DNA from: Carallia brachiata | Lineage: Eukaryota; Streptophyta; Magnoliopsida; Malpighiales; Rhizophoraceae | Direction: 5' to 3' | Length of the DNA stretch: 64,000 bases | Assembly (NCBI GenBank): GCA_021464245.1 | Contig: JADCRB010000119.1 | Span: 332,553-396,552, forward strand | Shown: positions 36,881 to 49,500 of the stretch, piece by piece | Layout: each line of letters begins with the position of its first letter | Numbering within the stretch: the first letter of the stretch is position 1 | The notes under the pieces: model-generated | What the model was told of the DNA's origin: nothing | The model's input: only the letters and a program-made list of their open reading frames with translations | Databases searched by the model: none | Translations under genes and position numbers: made by a program

Positions 36881-38194
36881 AGTTAAGTAAACTGGCTGGC
36901 CATTGTTAGATAGCGAAGTTCAGGTCAATGGCTTCTAACCTGTGTTTTCCGGATTGCTGAAAAATCATTTCATGACTCAATTTGACGTAGAAACCAAGAT
37001 GTAAAGGGGTTATTTTCCTCCGTAATCTGGGTTGCATAATCCTTCCACAGTAGTTCGGTGTCATTGTGTGTGTGCGTGTGTGTGTGTGTTTGTGTGTTAT
37101 AATAATGGCTCCCCGGCTATTATTTTGGTCGGATTTTTACGACTTCATATCTTTTTTTTTTTTTTTACCTAAAAATTTTATGCTTCGCTTTCAATTTCAT
37201 TTTGGTTTCAGTTGTAAGGGGAAATCTCAGTTTTCACTGGCCAAAAATTAGGTCCAACAAGAAAAGATCCCCTTTTATATTAACTCAATAAAAAAAAAAA
37301 TCAAAAAACATGAACTCATGATTTATAATTTAAAAGACACATTTATGACCTATTAATTAAATTACCTATTATTCTTAATTCTTTTACCAGTCTATTACCT
37401 TAAAAAAAATCAAAAAATATAAACTCACATAATTTATAATTTTCTAAAGTACATATTTATGATCTATTAATTAGATCACTTATTGTTCTTAATTCTTTTA
37501 CCGGTTTTTCAGCCGGTACCCCTAACTTCTTTGTCTTATAGGTATCAAGCCCGCTCGCCTTGGATCAGGCCCACTTAATACTCGAAGTTAGGCCAAGTTT
37601 TCATCCCAAAACTTGCCTGATCATTAGATTTTGCAGTAACTTACCGAAATCCTTTTTGAAGGCTCAGCTCGATTTTAACTCTATTGGATTGCACGATTTC
37701 ACAATAAAGGATGGCCAGTGAATCCTCTGTCAAAGTTATGCCTGATGCATTTGAAAGAAAGTACACTTTGTTATTCTGTTTTGTTTCTAACATTAGCGTT
37801 GACCACACTTGTGTAGTTTTGTTGACTATCTACAGGCTGTTGAATTTTTTTTTTTTTTTTTTATGTTCATAACTCCACAGCCCATAGGAGAACTAATTGA
37901 CTGTAGGGTTGACGGCGGCTTTTGGCTCTTCTTTTTCTCAAGTGGTGCCGCCACTTCCTGTCTCACGGTTGTTAATTGTTTGCTGAATGGTAAGGATTCG
38001 CGAGGCATCAATTCTTTTTTTTTCATTGGTTTACATGGAACGTGATCTCTCACCTATCAATTCTTTAGTTTTAGCGGACCAATCGAAAATTTCACTCTCC
38101 ACCTTTGGCTTGATATTTTTTTTTGAATAATAAGTTTCACGAATAATAAGTAATTATATATTTTTTATTTAATAATATTTAATATAAAAAAGAT
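36881..38194. other. Spacer with a tandem duplication
   Basis: No gene. Contains a (GT)n stretch near 37063-37095, the duplication at 37288-37508, and a frame at 37809-38045 that is mostly poly-T. Confidence 0.5.
37288..37508 (+). repeat. Tandem duplication of a 110-bp unit
   Basis: Copies at 37288-37395 and 37402-37508 share AAAAAAAATCAAAAAA, AATTTATAATTT, CATATTTATGA with CTATTAATTA, and TTCTTAATTCTTTTACC, in the same order and orientation, roughly 85 percent alike by eye. Confidence 0.75.
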
Positions 38195-38430
38195 AGGTGG
38201 ACGGGAATTGGTGGACGAAAAATAGACAGAAAAATTTATTTGTGTAACTAATCAGTTTATTTGTGTAATAAAATGTTAAATTATTACAACAAAATTTGAA
38301 AATATTTTTTTTATATATTTTTTTTGTTGCAGAAATTTATCGTCTTATCGCACAAATAAATTAGCTGGTTGTACAAAAAAATTTCTTCGTTGTTTTCCGT
38401 TTATTAATTCTCGTCCACGTAACAGTACTC
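38195..38430. mobile_element. MITE with about 75-bp inverted arms, family A copy 2
   Basis: Left arm GGTGGACGGGAATTGGTGG then AAAAATTTATTTGTGTAACT and TTTATTTGTGTAATA. The reverse complement of the right arm reads CGTGGACGAGAATTAATAAA then AAATTTTTTTGTACAACC and TTTATTTGTGCGATA. The core shares ATTACAACAAAATTTGAAAA with the copy at 9185-9400 in reverse. Two clearly related copies in one window support a real family. Confidence 0.7.
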
Positions 38431-38956
38431 TATTTAATAATTTTTTTATTTTTATTTTTATATAAACTTAATTACCTAATAATCTATATAAATTTATAAT
38501 TATTTTAAATTTTTTGTTTTTTAAATTTATAATTATTTTAAATTTACTTAAATAAAGTTAGCAAACTTTTTTTTTCATTTTTTTTTCCTGTAACCTTTCC
38601 CTTTTTCCCGAACGCAGAAGTGTCAATTACCGGGCGCATCTTCCGTGCAGTTGCATGTGCTGATGCTTCAAATTCATGGAAATTAGAAATTGGACTGATG
38701 GATTTTCTAAATTAAAGGACTGACTTGGTACATTTTCTTTTCATTCTTCATAGAATTCAAGAATTATTCTTTTCTTAATAATTTGGATAGGAACCTCAAT
38801 TGTACTTCTACTTTGAAACTCTCGTAAAAGTGCCACCAAAGTATCATTCTTTCCCCCACAGCCTCAGCTCCACATGGCCTCTTACTGCCCCCGTTAATTA
38901 AAGGTTGCTTGACTTCTTCAAATTCAGCCGCAGTAAGAGGCCGTCCTGCAAATTCT
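38431..38956. other. Spacer and 3' flank of SWEET
   Basis: AT-rich up to about 38580. The minus-strand frame 38764-38970 overlaps the end of the SWEET coding sequence in another frame and is open for 68 codons; it is probably 3'UTR. Confidence 0.45.
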
Positions 38957-40253
38957 TCAACTCTTGCCATTAGTACTTTCGTCGATCACTAGTTGCAACT
39001 GCTGCAACTGTTTGGTTGTCTCTGCATTCTTTTCTGGATCCCAGTTCTTCGGTTCTTCCAATATGACCCCCCTTTTCCTGTACTTGCAGTACAGTACGAG
39101 TTGAAGTAAAGCTAAAGGACTTCCCACGAAATTTGGGGCCTGCCATGCCAACAGAGATAAAGGGTTAGTTGAAAACACAACCCCAAGATTGTACAGCAAC
39201 ATGTTTTTTTTTTTTCACGACGAAACCAAGTTACTAACCCCAATAAAGAAATCATTTCTCAGTAATCCAATAGCCATCCAAATTGAACTTGAGAGGAATG
39301 AACAAAGGATAAATAGAATGGCATGAATTCCACACTTTTCGTCTCAATCACTCGCTTCTGCACATCGTACGTATGGAGTTAATTAAGCAGCAACAAAAAT
39401 AATTACATACTTGATAAGGGTAAAAAAAAAAACCAACTTTTGGTGGACTCACCACAGCCACGAGTGGAGAAGAGTACATTGACACAGAGACCACTACCCC
39501 GATGCACCCAACAAATAGCTTGCGACGATGATGATCGTGGAATGCAAAAGCTGAGATAGTCGCAACGATTCCGAAGACCATGAAAACAGGTATCACCAAG
39601 GCAGCAACCTTCATCTGTGCATCCATTCCATGGCATTTAATTAATCATAGTCAAGTCAAGAAATCTGTCTTTCTCGGATGGGACTCTTAAGTGTGAATAA
39701 AAACAGAACATCTATAACTAATAGCTTGCCTTCATTTTGGCTGGGGAAAACCAGAAGTATATGAGAACGAAGGATATCTCCAGAAGTATCCCAGCAGCGT
39801 TAACGGTAGCCACAGTAAGGTTCTCCCATCCGATGCTTACCACAGGCAGCCCATACCAAGTGTAAAGCAGACAGTTCAATAGTGTAACGATGTACGGTAC
39901 ACATGAAAACTCCCCTATGCTTTTCTTCTTGATGACCCTTGTAAAAGTTAATCTACAGGACATTAAAGCAGATAAAATAAAAGTTTCAAATTTTCAGTTC
40001 CATAAGAACCATTTTAAACTTAAAGCACGAGAATCAGCTAGAAATTCATAGTATGTGTTTGGACGTTTACATGGGTGCCGCGTACATTGATAGACAAGTA
40101 GCATTGCCTGCAATGAAGACCATGCAGAGTTGAGGTGTCAGTGGTCCTGCATAACCCCAGTCCCTAGCTCGTATATAAAAAAAAAAAAGGACAATAACAT
40201 TATATTAATAATTAAATACCCAGTATTCCAAGTGCTAGGAGAAGCATTCCCAT
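38957..40253 (-). CDS. SWEET3: SWEET sugar transporter, SWEET3-like, with a one-base frameshift
   Basis: Bidirectional sugar uniporter of the MtN3/saliva family. Exons (minus): 40220-40253, 40071-40107, 39730-39952, 39453-39614, 39239-39357, 38957-39139; 252 residues if intact. First MtN3 repeat: YAAPILTFTRVIKKKSIGEF, PYIVTLLNCLLYTWYG. Second: FVGCIGVVVSVSMYSSPL, KRVIETKSVEFMPFYLSF, SFLSSSIWMAIGLL, PNFVGSPLALLQLVLYCKY. Exon 5 is 119 bases where 120 are needed: after MPFYLSF the frame goes wrong at 39302-39308 and stops at TGA 39259-39261, while SFLSSSIWMAIGLLRND continues in the next frame. Intron 3 begins with GC (39729). Other junctions agree. Position near PTB2 matches Arabidopsis SWEET3 (At5g53190). 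A young pseudogene or an uncorrected base deletion next to a T run. Confidence 0.87.
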
Positions 40254-41594
40254 GTTGTTTTTTTCCAAGCAAAAGCCCAAGAAAATGGTCCCAACAAAGA
40301 AGAGTCCCTAAGCAACTAGAGAGAAATATTGTGTAGGCTGTTGATGAATACCCTCTAAAACCAAGGGGTATAAATATTGAACGGGCGAGGGGCGCGGGGC
40401 GCGGTGGACACGAGTAAAAGGAGAAAATGATTTAAGTTTTTGAAAAATGTGGGAGAATTTGTCTACGTCTTCATAAACCTATGGTCTGCTTGATTACTAT
40501 CATGTCGAGTGCATTATATATTCAATTGAAGATGCGCTTTGGTCCACTCCCGAGATTTTTGTTTTATCTCACCTTATGCTAGCTATGATTTGGTCCGTGT
40601 GAAAGATTTTAGGACAAAACGAGACAAATTCTCTAGTCTCTACTGTCGCCATTTCAGGATGTTGGATTCATAATTTTTAAGTTTTCCATTTTTTTTTTTT
40701 AATAAAAAAATTTATTAAGTTATAACTTACACTAGTTTCTCATGTTTTATAAATATTTTGCCTCTTTCCCCTGTCCCACGGTTTCTATATGAAATATTGT
40801 GTTCTTAAGTACTTGAGTATCCTTAATTCTTTAACCCTTGATTTGAAAATATAATAAGGTGATAAACCAAGCCACCAAGTCCATTATTTTTTGTTATTTC
40901 CTCTTTTGTTTGTTTGTCCACTTTGGTACCTTTAGGGAAGCTTCAAAAAAGTTACAGACTCTTAGCTAGTGTTTTTTTAATTCGCACCATAAATCTTTAA
41001 ACAACGAATCATCCAATCAAGACACAAATAAATGTTTTTGGTCTAATAGAAGTCAAAAGCTAATCGACCCGAAACTAAGAGGTTGATCGTGCTACAAATA
41101 CAGTTCACAATACCGAAATTTTATAAGGAGCATCATATAAAGTGCTTTGACCGTCAGTATATCGGGTATAAGAACGAAAAGGGAATTATATTTTAATGAG
41201 AAAGCTCTAAACAGCTTTGAGGCATTTCACATTTGTTTATATAATTTTTAGGCACATTTTAAGTGGAAGTTACAACAGCACTCCCACTAAGGTACATCTG
41301 TTTTGCATTGTCATGGCCTAGTCATGGCTTAGTCACTCTTAGCTGGGATACGTTAATTGGAGGCATTCCCATGCCAATGCTTTTGTGCCCGTAAATATTA
41401 TCATTGGTCTCGCGCAGATTATGTTTGAATGCATTACACAGAGAGAGACGCCACGCCAACCAACCAATGTGCGAGCTTACTTCATTGAACCATCATTTCC
41501 AGATTAACGTTGCAGGTTCCTGTTGCTTGGACTGTTGATTTCGCTTATGACGAAAATGTCATCACATGTTTGCTAAACCAAATTCTAGTTTCCC

Positions 41595-41628
<34 letters not shown>

Positions 41629-42570
41629 GGTTTGTTTCTGTCCTTTTATTCAATTCTTCTGGATTTATTACTGTTTTCTGCACCATTTGATCCTGTTGAA
41701 CATCGTTATCTGTCCAGCTATAGATATCCATTTTTTAATTTAGTTTTGTTCATTACCGTACATATATATTAATTTATTTGTCAATCTTCAGCTGAAAAAG
41801 TTCCCTTATTGGTTAGATTCGGAAGTAGCGCTTTATACGAATGCTTCTACGGAGGTGTATAGAAGATTTCTGATTGTGTTTCAGCCACATCAATTCCTCT
41901 GGGATACTAGTATATAAAACTTAAAAAAAAAAAAAAACAAAGAAACAAAAAAAAAACCAAAAAACGAAAAACGTTGCAAGAACTTTCTTTTTTTTTTGGG
42001 CCCAAATTAACGTGCATTTTAACACCATCTGGCTGGAATAAGAAAAAAATGCTTTTATTCTAATTCTTGCGTTGATATGGTTCTTGGAACAAGAGAAGAA
42101 ATTTACATGGAATCACGTTATAAAAGTGTCTAGCTTCTCATACAATGTAAATATGTTCGCGATCGATAATATATTCTAAAAATTATTAACTAACTCAGAT
42201 CTAAGATATTTGAGTATATACCGAAATAATCAATACTTCAGATTTTAACATAAACCATGCTTTTTATTACAATCATCTCTGCATAGCTTCTCCATATTAT
42301 ATTTTAGCTTGTTTGGTGTTACATCGGTCTAACTAGCTAGTAATTTTTCCTCAAATGCAATCACATGGCTTGTGCTCTATCGTATGAATTGACAAAAACT
42401 TTGTAAATAGTAAATAAAAAATAGATATCAAAGTAATTTTGATGATTCACTAATACTATTATTTTAATTCTGCGTTCTTAATTATTTTGCTTCGACTGAT
42501 TGAAAATCTTATCAATGGAATAGAATAATTAAATCATAATTTATTGGTTGATTGTATCATTAACCATTTC
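40254..42570. other. SWEET promoter and spacer
   Basis: GGGGTATAAATATT (40365-40378) lies about 115 bases from the SWEET start but is oriented as TATTTATA on that strand, so it is a weak TATA candidate. The remainder is AT-rich with T and A runs (41595-41630, 41922-41975). No gene. Confidence 0.45.
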
Positions 42571-42654
42571 TTTATTTTATTTTGGTGCGAGGAACTTATC
42601 ATGAATCCATTGATTTCTGCCGCTTCCGTTATTGCTGCTGGGTTAGCCGTTGGG
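42571..42654 (+). other. Plastid DNA insertion (NUPT): 5' end of atpH
   Basis: From 42601 the frame reads MNPLISAASVIAAGLAVG, the first 18 residues of the plastid ATP synthase c subunit, with a ribosome-binding-like GAGGAAC shortly before ATG as in plastomes. After TTGGG the sequence departs from atpH. It is therefore a short, non-functional nuclear copy of plastid DNA. The upstream limit is approximate. Confidence 0.8.
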
Positions 42655-45614
42655 AAATTAAGTTCATTAAAAGGCGCATTTCAGCGAGAGGTTATGTAAA
42701 ATTGGAGACTCTTACACCACCCTTAAATCATTTTTTTTAGCCTTTATTGATATAAAGAGACCGTCTGCTATGATAATAATGTCAACGTCCAGCAAGCACC
42801 CTTTAGTAGTATTCCATGTTTATTCTTTGTTGCTCCAGCTATCATCAGAATTCTACGTCCTTCAAAATTGGGTTTCTGATACTTTCTCGTGTCAAGATTC
42901 TTGTACTTTAACGTTTTACAATATTAATTTCTTTTACAATATTAATTTCTTTCTCGTCTCATAATTAAGATTTGTCGTTGATAATCATGTAACTAAAATC
43001 TTATACCTACTGCAATTTTAAAATTCTGCCAAACATAGCTAATATTTTGGAGTACACTCATAAATTTGATCCTTGTAAAAATTTCGTGTTGCATATATAT
43101 TTTATGGAATTATTGGAATATGATTTTTTTTTTTAATTTTTGAGAACACTTGAATATGTATTGGTTTTTTATGTGATTAATTAATTACTGCTAGAGAAAT
43201 TAGAATATATTCCCCGCTAGAGAAAACGAGTAGCCGATTCATTTTATTGGTCATATCAAGCACATATTGCCTCGGATATTGATGCTCGAACATGAAATCG
43301 GTATTGCGCACATGCGCTAGCTAAGCTAAATAAAAGGGTTCACATCTGTTCAATGCCATCACCAAATTGGGACCGCCAAGAAAGAATTAATCCCAAGATT
43401 GGTCGATCGCTGTCTGAAAGTGAAGAATTACGTATGTTTTTCCACATCTTATTCCTGCCCTTAGAAAAGGAATTTCATGGTTGTAAATTGCAGATGAAAC
43501 AGATATGAATCATGCAAGTGGCTTAAAAAAGTTATCGAAAAATTATGCTCATGTTCCCCTGTTAATCCAAGAGGATTTTCTTTCCCTAGCTAGCAATGCC
43601 TGGAGAACAAAACTAAAGCAACGAAAATGAAGAATTCTCTAGACACGGTGAAGTAATTAAGTAGATTAACCTAAGTATCTAAAGATATTTTCAACATTAC
43701 AAGCAAGCTTTTTCCCCTTTTCACTTAGCTGGACGCAAGTATCTGTACATGTAAGACGGATGTCGTGTCAAACCCACCCTGATATTACGCAAGTATAGAC
43801 AGAAGACTTGCCCAAATTTGACCATTACATGTCCGATAACAATGTGCAGCCCGCTTACACTTTGAGCGTGGTTTGTGCACCATGCTGTGTAATCATACAT
43901 ATTTCTCATACTTAAGTTAACAAATGTAATTGCTTATTAACTATATACACATTATATTAATAAAATGTAAAACAACAAAACTAAAATCTAAAATTAGATT
44001 AGTATTACCAAAAGTTTAAAGTATAGATTCTACATGATATGGACAAAAAATAAGTTTTTAGAAAAAAAAATTTTATCCGAAAAAGAAATTCTTACACAAT
44101 CAAGCAGTTGTATTTAGCTGTTAAGTAATTACATTCTTTAATTTGAATATGACCACTTTGCATAGTTGCGAGTATGGTGTAAAAAATTTTTCATTAGAGT
44201 TTTCTATTACCTAATTTCATGTGAGTTCCGCGTGAAAAACATGAGCGCGAGTTTTGGCAACGGGCAGGGAGTAATTCAGGAAGTCCAATTTGGGGACGGG
44301 CACAAGACGTGCGAGCAATTTCACAACAGTTTGTTTTTCCTTTTGGCCAAAAAGGACGGGTTCTGGGGTGCAATGTGATGTCCGAGATGCATTTTCAGAT
44401 AGTGCTGCGCTGCCTTTTTTGATTTGTATATAATTAAGCGCATGGATTTAGTTTAACTATTTGTTTTGTTGGGTTAGGTGCGGGATCGCGTGTCTGTGAA
44501 AATGGCTTTCCAGGTGGATTTGGTACAAATAAGCTGTAGAAGCACGCGGAAAAGTGTCTTCCGTTGCCAATTTAAACCTGATAATGTGGCATTATTTGTT
44601 CAGACTGCTCTTCTCATTGTTAATCAATGAAAATGATCGATACAAGACAAGACAATTTCTGGCTGAACCTTACCCAAAAACTATGCATTAATTTACAACA
44701 TTAGCACAAACAAAGATTTATGTTAGAGTTCTCTATTAGTTAGATTTATAGCAATGTTGGCGGATCGATTTCACCTGAAAAATTAATTTTATTATACTTC
44801 ATGCAGATGAGAACTCATTATTAGAGCCAATGGGATAAGGACAATATTTGCTTTGTAGTTTGTACTAAGAATCTCCGTTTAAGAGCTTCCGGATAACTAG
44901 GAGAATTATAACTCACCCAGTAGCTTACGGGACATGAAGCTGGGTGGACAATCCAACATGAATCTGCGTGTTCACTAACTACTCGATAATGCTATGCTCT
45001 CACTGTGGCACCACACCAACAATCTCATCTGTACATAGGCATGTAAATTAACGAATTAAACGTTTATTAAAAATTTAGTGATTAGAGTCAATAGGAGTTA
45101 GTTTGCAGCTCGATAACAAATTTTGTATAATATACGAATCAAACCTGAGCTTATACAAAATCGACTCAGTAAAACTCATAAATAACTTATTTAAAAATTA
45201 TTTAAAGCCTCATTTTAAATTCATTAAAGTATTTGTTGAGTATGCAATTAGAAATTATATGGTAGGCTTATTTCAAGTCATGAAACAACCATTTTTTGGG
45301 CGAAGATAAGTCTAAAATTGTGCATATCTATCCACTTGGACACACTTTATATTTTTATAATTATACATTAAAAATAATTAATTTTTTTTAATTAGTTACT
45401 TTTATTATATAATTTTTTATTCATTTAATTATGTTTACAAAAATAATTTTTATAATTTTAATTATTTTTATTAATATTATGAAATTAGATGACCTGCTCA
45501 TAAAAGTTTAAAACTCGATTCGATAAAAAATATACTTGAGTTGACTCATTGGGTAAATGAATAAAATTTGAATATGTCAAAATTTTATTTAGTTCGATTT
45601 ATTTATACTCATAA
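42655..45614. other. Spacer
   Basis: No gene. A short tandem repeat (TTTTACAATATTAATTTC, two copies) lies at about 42913-42952. The part from 44240 to 44400 is locally richer in GC with no recognisable protein. Confidence 0.5.
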
Positions 45615-45765
45615 GGACCATTCGAGGTGGTAGTCTAGTTATAACTAGACGTACTTTTTTCACGTCTGATTTAGGTTCAAGTTTCAATAATCACGTATGA
45701 AAGCAATGTTCTTTCGATAATCCGTGATGCTGATTCTAAACTCAACAATTTTCGTGGTCGGTTTG
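45615..45765 (+). mobile_element. Possible tRNA-derived SINE
   Basis: GGTGGTAGTCTAGTTATAAC (box A-like, 45627-45646) is followed by TTAGGTTCAAGTTTC (box B-like, about 45671-45685), some 43 bases apart, a typical pol III promoter layout for a plant SINE. The 3' end is uncertain. Confidence 0.45.
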
Positions 45766-46385
45766 GTAAGATTCATTGAGTTTAACAGTATTCAGGTACT
45801 GAATCCTTTCCTTTAAATTGAGTTGAATGAGATATATTAAATAAAAATTATTTTAACTTTATTTTATAAATTTAATAACCAATATACTCATAATAATTTT
45901 TTTTAAAAAAATTCATAGGGATATGAAAAAAAAAAAAATGCTATCTGAAACGAAATCCCCACGAAAAAGTCAGCCTGACGAGGTATTTATATTGTTCCTG
46001 TCTTAAAAGTGTCTGGTGTACCACTAATGAATATGTTAATGTGGAAATGACGTGAAGCAATTGCTGTCTCTTAAGAGGATTATGTTAAGCCAAAATCCTC
46101 ACGCCAGAACTAGCATCTCCCTAACTCAAAGGGTGGGTGGTCTCAACGGAGAGCGAAGTGACAGCAAAGTTAAATTGTGCTGACATACCATATAAATATT
46201 AAAAAAGTCCCGTTAGGCGAAAAAAAGTTAAACACACAAAATAACATAATAATTAATTAATTAATTTATACAACTTAATAATTAATATTTTATATAAAAA
46301 AATTGATAAAAATTTGTTTAGTTTATTATAAATATTAACCAACTGATTAAACAAAATAATTAATTAAATTACTATATATGTGCAT
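45766..46385. other. AT-rich spacer
   Basis: No gene or bounded element seen. Confidence 0.5.
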
Positions 46386-46780
46386 TTTTCGTTGATCTAT
46401 CTAATGGCTTGTTTGGAGAAGTTTTTTGTATCTAGGAGAGAGAAAAAAATTATAATCATTACTTTATTATTTTCTCTTAAGTTTTTCCTTTTCACAATTT
46501 TTTCTTATATCCAAACAATTTATTTTTCTCATAACTTTTCTCTCACAAATTACTATTTACTTTTTCTTTCTAATCATTTTCTTTCTCATAACTTTTTTCT
46601 TTATTCAAATAACTTATTTTTTACACAATTTTTTCTCTCATAAATTATTATTTATTTTTTTCTCATCATTTTTTTCTTATAACTTTTTCTATTTATTCAA
46701 ATAACTTATTTTTTACACAATTTTTTTCTCACTTTTTTTTCTTTCTCTCACTTTTCTTCTTTATTCAAACACACTACTAA
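46386..46780 (-). repeat. Purine-rich dispersed element, copy 2 (reverse orientation)
   Basis: Read on the minus strand it starts AGTGTGTTTGAATAAAG and ends CTTCTCCAAACAAGCC, with units containing AAATAAGTTATTTGAATAAA, GAAAATGATTAGAAAGAAAA and AATTTGTGAGAGAAAA. The same unit order as at 8035-8400. The ends again carry GTTTG in inverted orientation. Confidence 0.6.
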
Positions 46781-49192
46781 GGTTTTTTCGTTAACGTTAG
46801 ACTTTTGTCTAAATTGGTGAGAACTTGTGATGACGAGAATGCCCTTTTGTTGCTTCTTAGATTAAAATTTTGTCAATTGGTTACTTTTGGTTTGTGAGAT
46901 TACCATAATTGGCCAAGAAGTGAAAACTAATTCTTAACCCCTTTTGGTTTCACGCCAAGATTTGTCCCTTTTGAATTCAATCGATATTGTTGCTTTTTTG
47001 TCATCAATGCAATTTTATTTGTAGACTTGAGCACCTAAAACTCCAATAAATGTTGAGGCGAAATCCCTTTTTTCATAAAATTTTATCTGAATTTTGAGTT
47101 ATATTTTATTGTCAAGATTTAACTCTTATTTTTTAATAAAAAAACGAGATTTAAATTTAGACAAACATCAAAATATACAAGTTAATCAGTACATACTAGA
47201 ACATACTTTTTAACTTAAGGAAAATGTGTTACCTCTCATGCCCATTGTGCTGTAAAACTAATAAGTGTGGAACCTAGACTTTTCCTGTAAAATCCTATGG
47301 GCTTAAAGAGTTTTGTATTTCAGTAAGTTGCAAAAGTTTTGCAACTATTTCAAACAATCACTTCAGCTTCCATGATCACCGGCATTGACTCAATAATTGG
47401 TCAAACATAAAGAAAATGTGAATTGAAACAAAGTGATAATCAGTAATCAGTTACATTATTAAAGATATTATTATATAGATATATAATTTTTATCATACAA
47501 TTCAGTTATATTATAATAATATATATATTTTTTATAATAATATACATATTTTTTTATAAATATTAATTTATTTAGATAAATCGACATATTAATAATAAAT
47601 TAACCCATCTAATTGAGAAGTTAGAAGAAATTAAAACTCCCTCTCCTCTACTTACAAATGTTTGTCCTTTCAATTTTCGAGAGGACGACTTATAAAAGCA
47701 TATAGGAAACTGCTTTTATCTTTAAAAAATGGTAAAAGTCCTGAAAAAGCTCTCTTCGAGAAAAACATACGGAAACTTCAAAAATCCTCATAATTCTCTA
47801 CCGATTCTCAAGTAATAGACTGTCGTTAAAAAGGAATGCTATGCCCTATGTCCCATTGGGTGAGATAGAGAGGACACGGGTTTTCCGCATGCCCCCTTTG
47901 ATTTTAAAGTTGTACCCAAAGACCAATGACATGTAACTCGGTTCGTTTAAAGTTGGTTTCAAAAAATTTGGAGTTTAAATTTTAATTGAAATTAATTAAT
48001 TAAACAATAGATATCCTTAAAAATAGTTAATTTTTTTTTAAAAAATCCAATAAAAAATTGGTCGGAAAAGAAGAAAATAAAAATTTGCTTATATACAAGG
48101 AGTTAATTTGGAGCCTCACTCGTCAGTGTTCAATAGGATAGTCATTCAATGTATTGTTCGAATGTGGATAATATTTGAGATTAACGATCTCATTATCAAT
48201 TGTGGTTATATTTCTAAAGACAATTGCCCTTTATTTGGTTTGTGAGAAAAGAATGGAAAAAAAAAATAATGAGCAAAAAAAAAGTAAGCAAAAAAGAATA
48301 AGTCATTGTTCGGATTCATGAAACAATTGACAATATATTTATTATGTGTCCACTAAATTTTTTCTCCCTAAATTGATGAGAATTTTGGAAAAATTAAGGA
48401 CATTTATTAAGAAAATATTCATAAGTTCTTTTTAATTACGAGACTCATTAAAATCTTGTAAATAAAAATTTAAATTTTTAACTATTAAGACAATATACTC
48501 TTAAGTTTCTTTTAAAAAAATGTGAATTTTATGCAATTTTCAAAAGAGAACTAAATATTAATTTCATAAAAAAAGTTAAAATTTCTTCCTAATACTTTCT
48601 TCAATCTTCTCAAAAATAACTCAAAAAATAATTATTTTTTTCTTGTAAAATTTTTCTCTATTTTTATTCTTATCATTTTCTTTCTCCTTATTTTATATTA
48701 AGTTTTTTTTTTAATATAAAAACTGGAAATCCAACCTTAGTAGTCTTCATTTTGCATCTTGGGAATTCTAATTGGAAGGAGGGGTGTGTGCTTGTGTTCG
48801 GCAACACAAGAGAATGGAAAACGCCTCCCGCTTTAATTTTTTTTTTTAAATTTTTTTGGTTAAATTATAATTATATCCTTTAGTTTAGTTATTTAATATT
48901 ACTTTGTAAGGGTAAACTTAGTATTATAATACATATTATATATTTTTCAGTCATTTTTAAATAAAATATTTTAAATTTTCTTTTCTTACGTCTCAAACAT
49001 AAGAAAAATTAAACATGTTTCTCCATTCTAATACTTATTTTTTACACTTCCGTTCCTCTCACATTCCTCTTTCTCTCTCTCTTTTTTTTTCGGAGCAAAA
49101 TATAAGGCTTCAACACAGTACAACTTGTAGATCATTAAATTTATTGTATTTATGTAACCAACACCACTTAATAACACTATTAAGTGACATTA
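46781..49192. other. AT-rich spacer
   Basis: No gene. About 47450-47580 is an AT palindromic tract. A short purine-rich piece at 48225-48310 (starting near TTTGGTTTGTGAGAAAAG) may be a fragment of the element described at 46386-46780. Confidence 0.45.
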
Positions 49193-49500
49193 ATAGTGTG
49201 TAGGGGAAAGAAAAAGAAGAAGAAAGAAAATTATGTAAAAAATAAATTATTCGGATAAGTAAAGAAAGTTGCGAGAAAGAAAATGATAAAAAAGAAAAAT
49301 AAATATTAATTTATGAGAGAAAAATTTGTAAGAAAAAAATGATTAGAAAGAAAAAGCGAATAACAATTTGTGAGAGAAAAAATTGTAAGGAAAATAAATT
49401 TTTTAGATAGAAAAGAAAATTGTAAAAAAAAAATATTCAGAAAAAAATGATAGATTAATTATATTTTTTTTTCTCTTTCTTAGGGAAAGAAAGTCCTTAG
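49193..49500 (+). repeat. Purine-rich dispersed element, copy 3
   Basis: Starts near AGTGTGTAGGGGAAAGAAA and ends near TTTCTTAGGGAAAGAAAG. Units with AAATAAATTATTCGGATAAG, GAAAATGATAAAAAAGAAAA and AATTTATGAGAGAAAA match the other copies. Confidence 0.55.

Noticed and set aside
41510..41772. Overlapping frames with long Phe runs
   Set aside because: Created by a T-rich tract; no gene evidence.
46380..46643. 87-codon frame rich in Phe, Leu and Ser
   Set aside because: Produced by the purine/pyrimidine repeat element; not coding.
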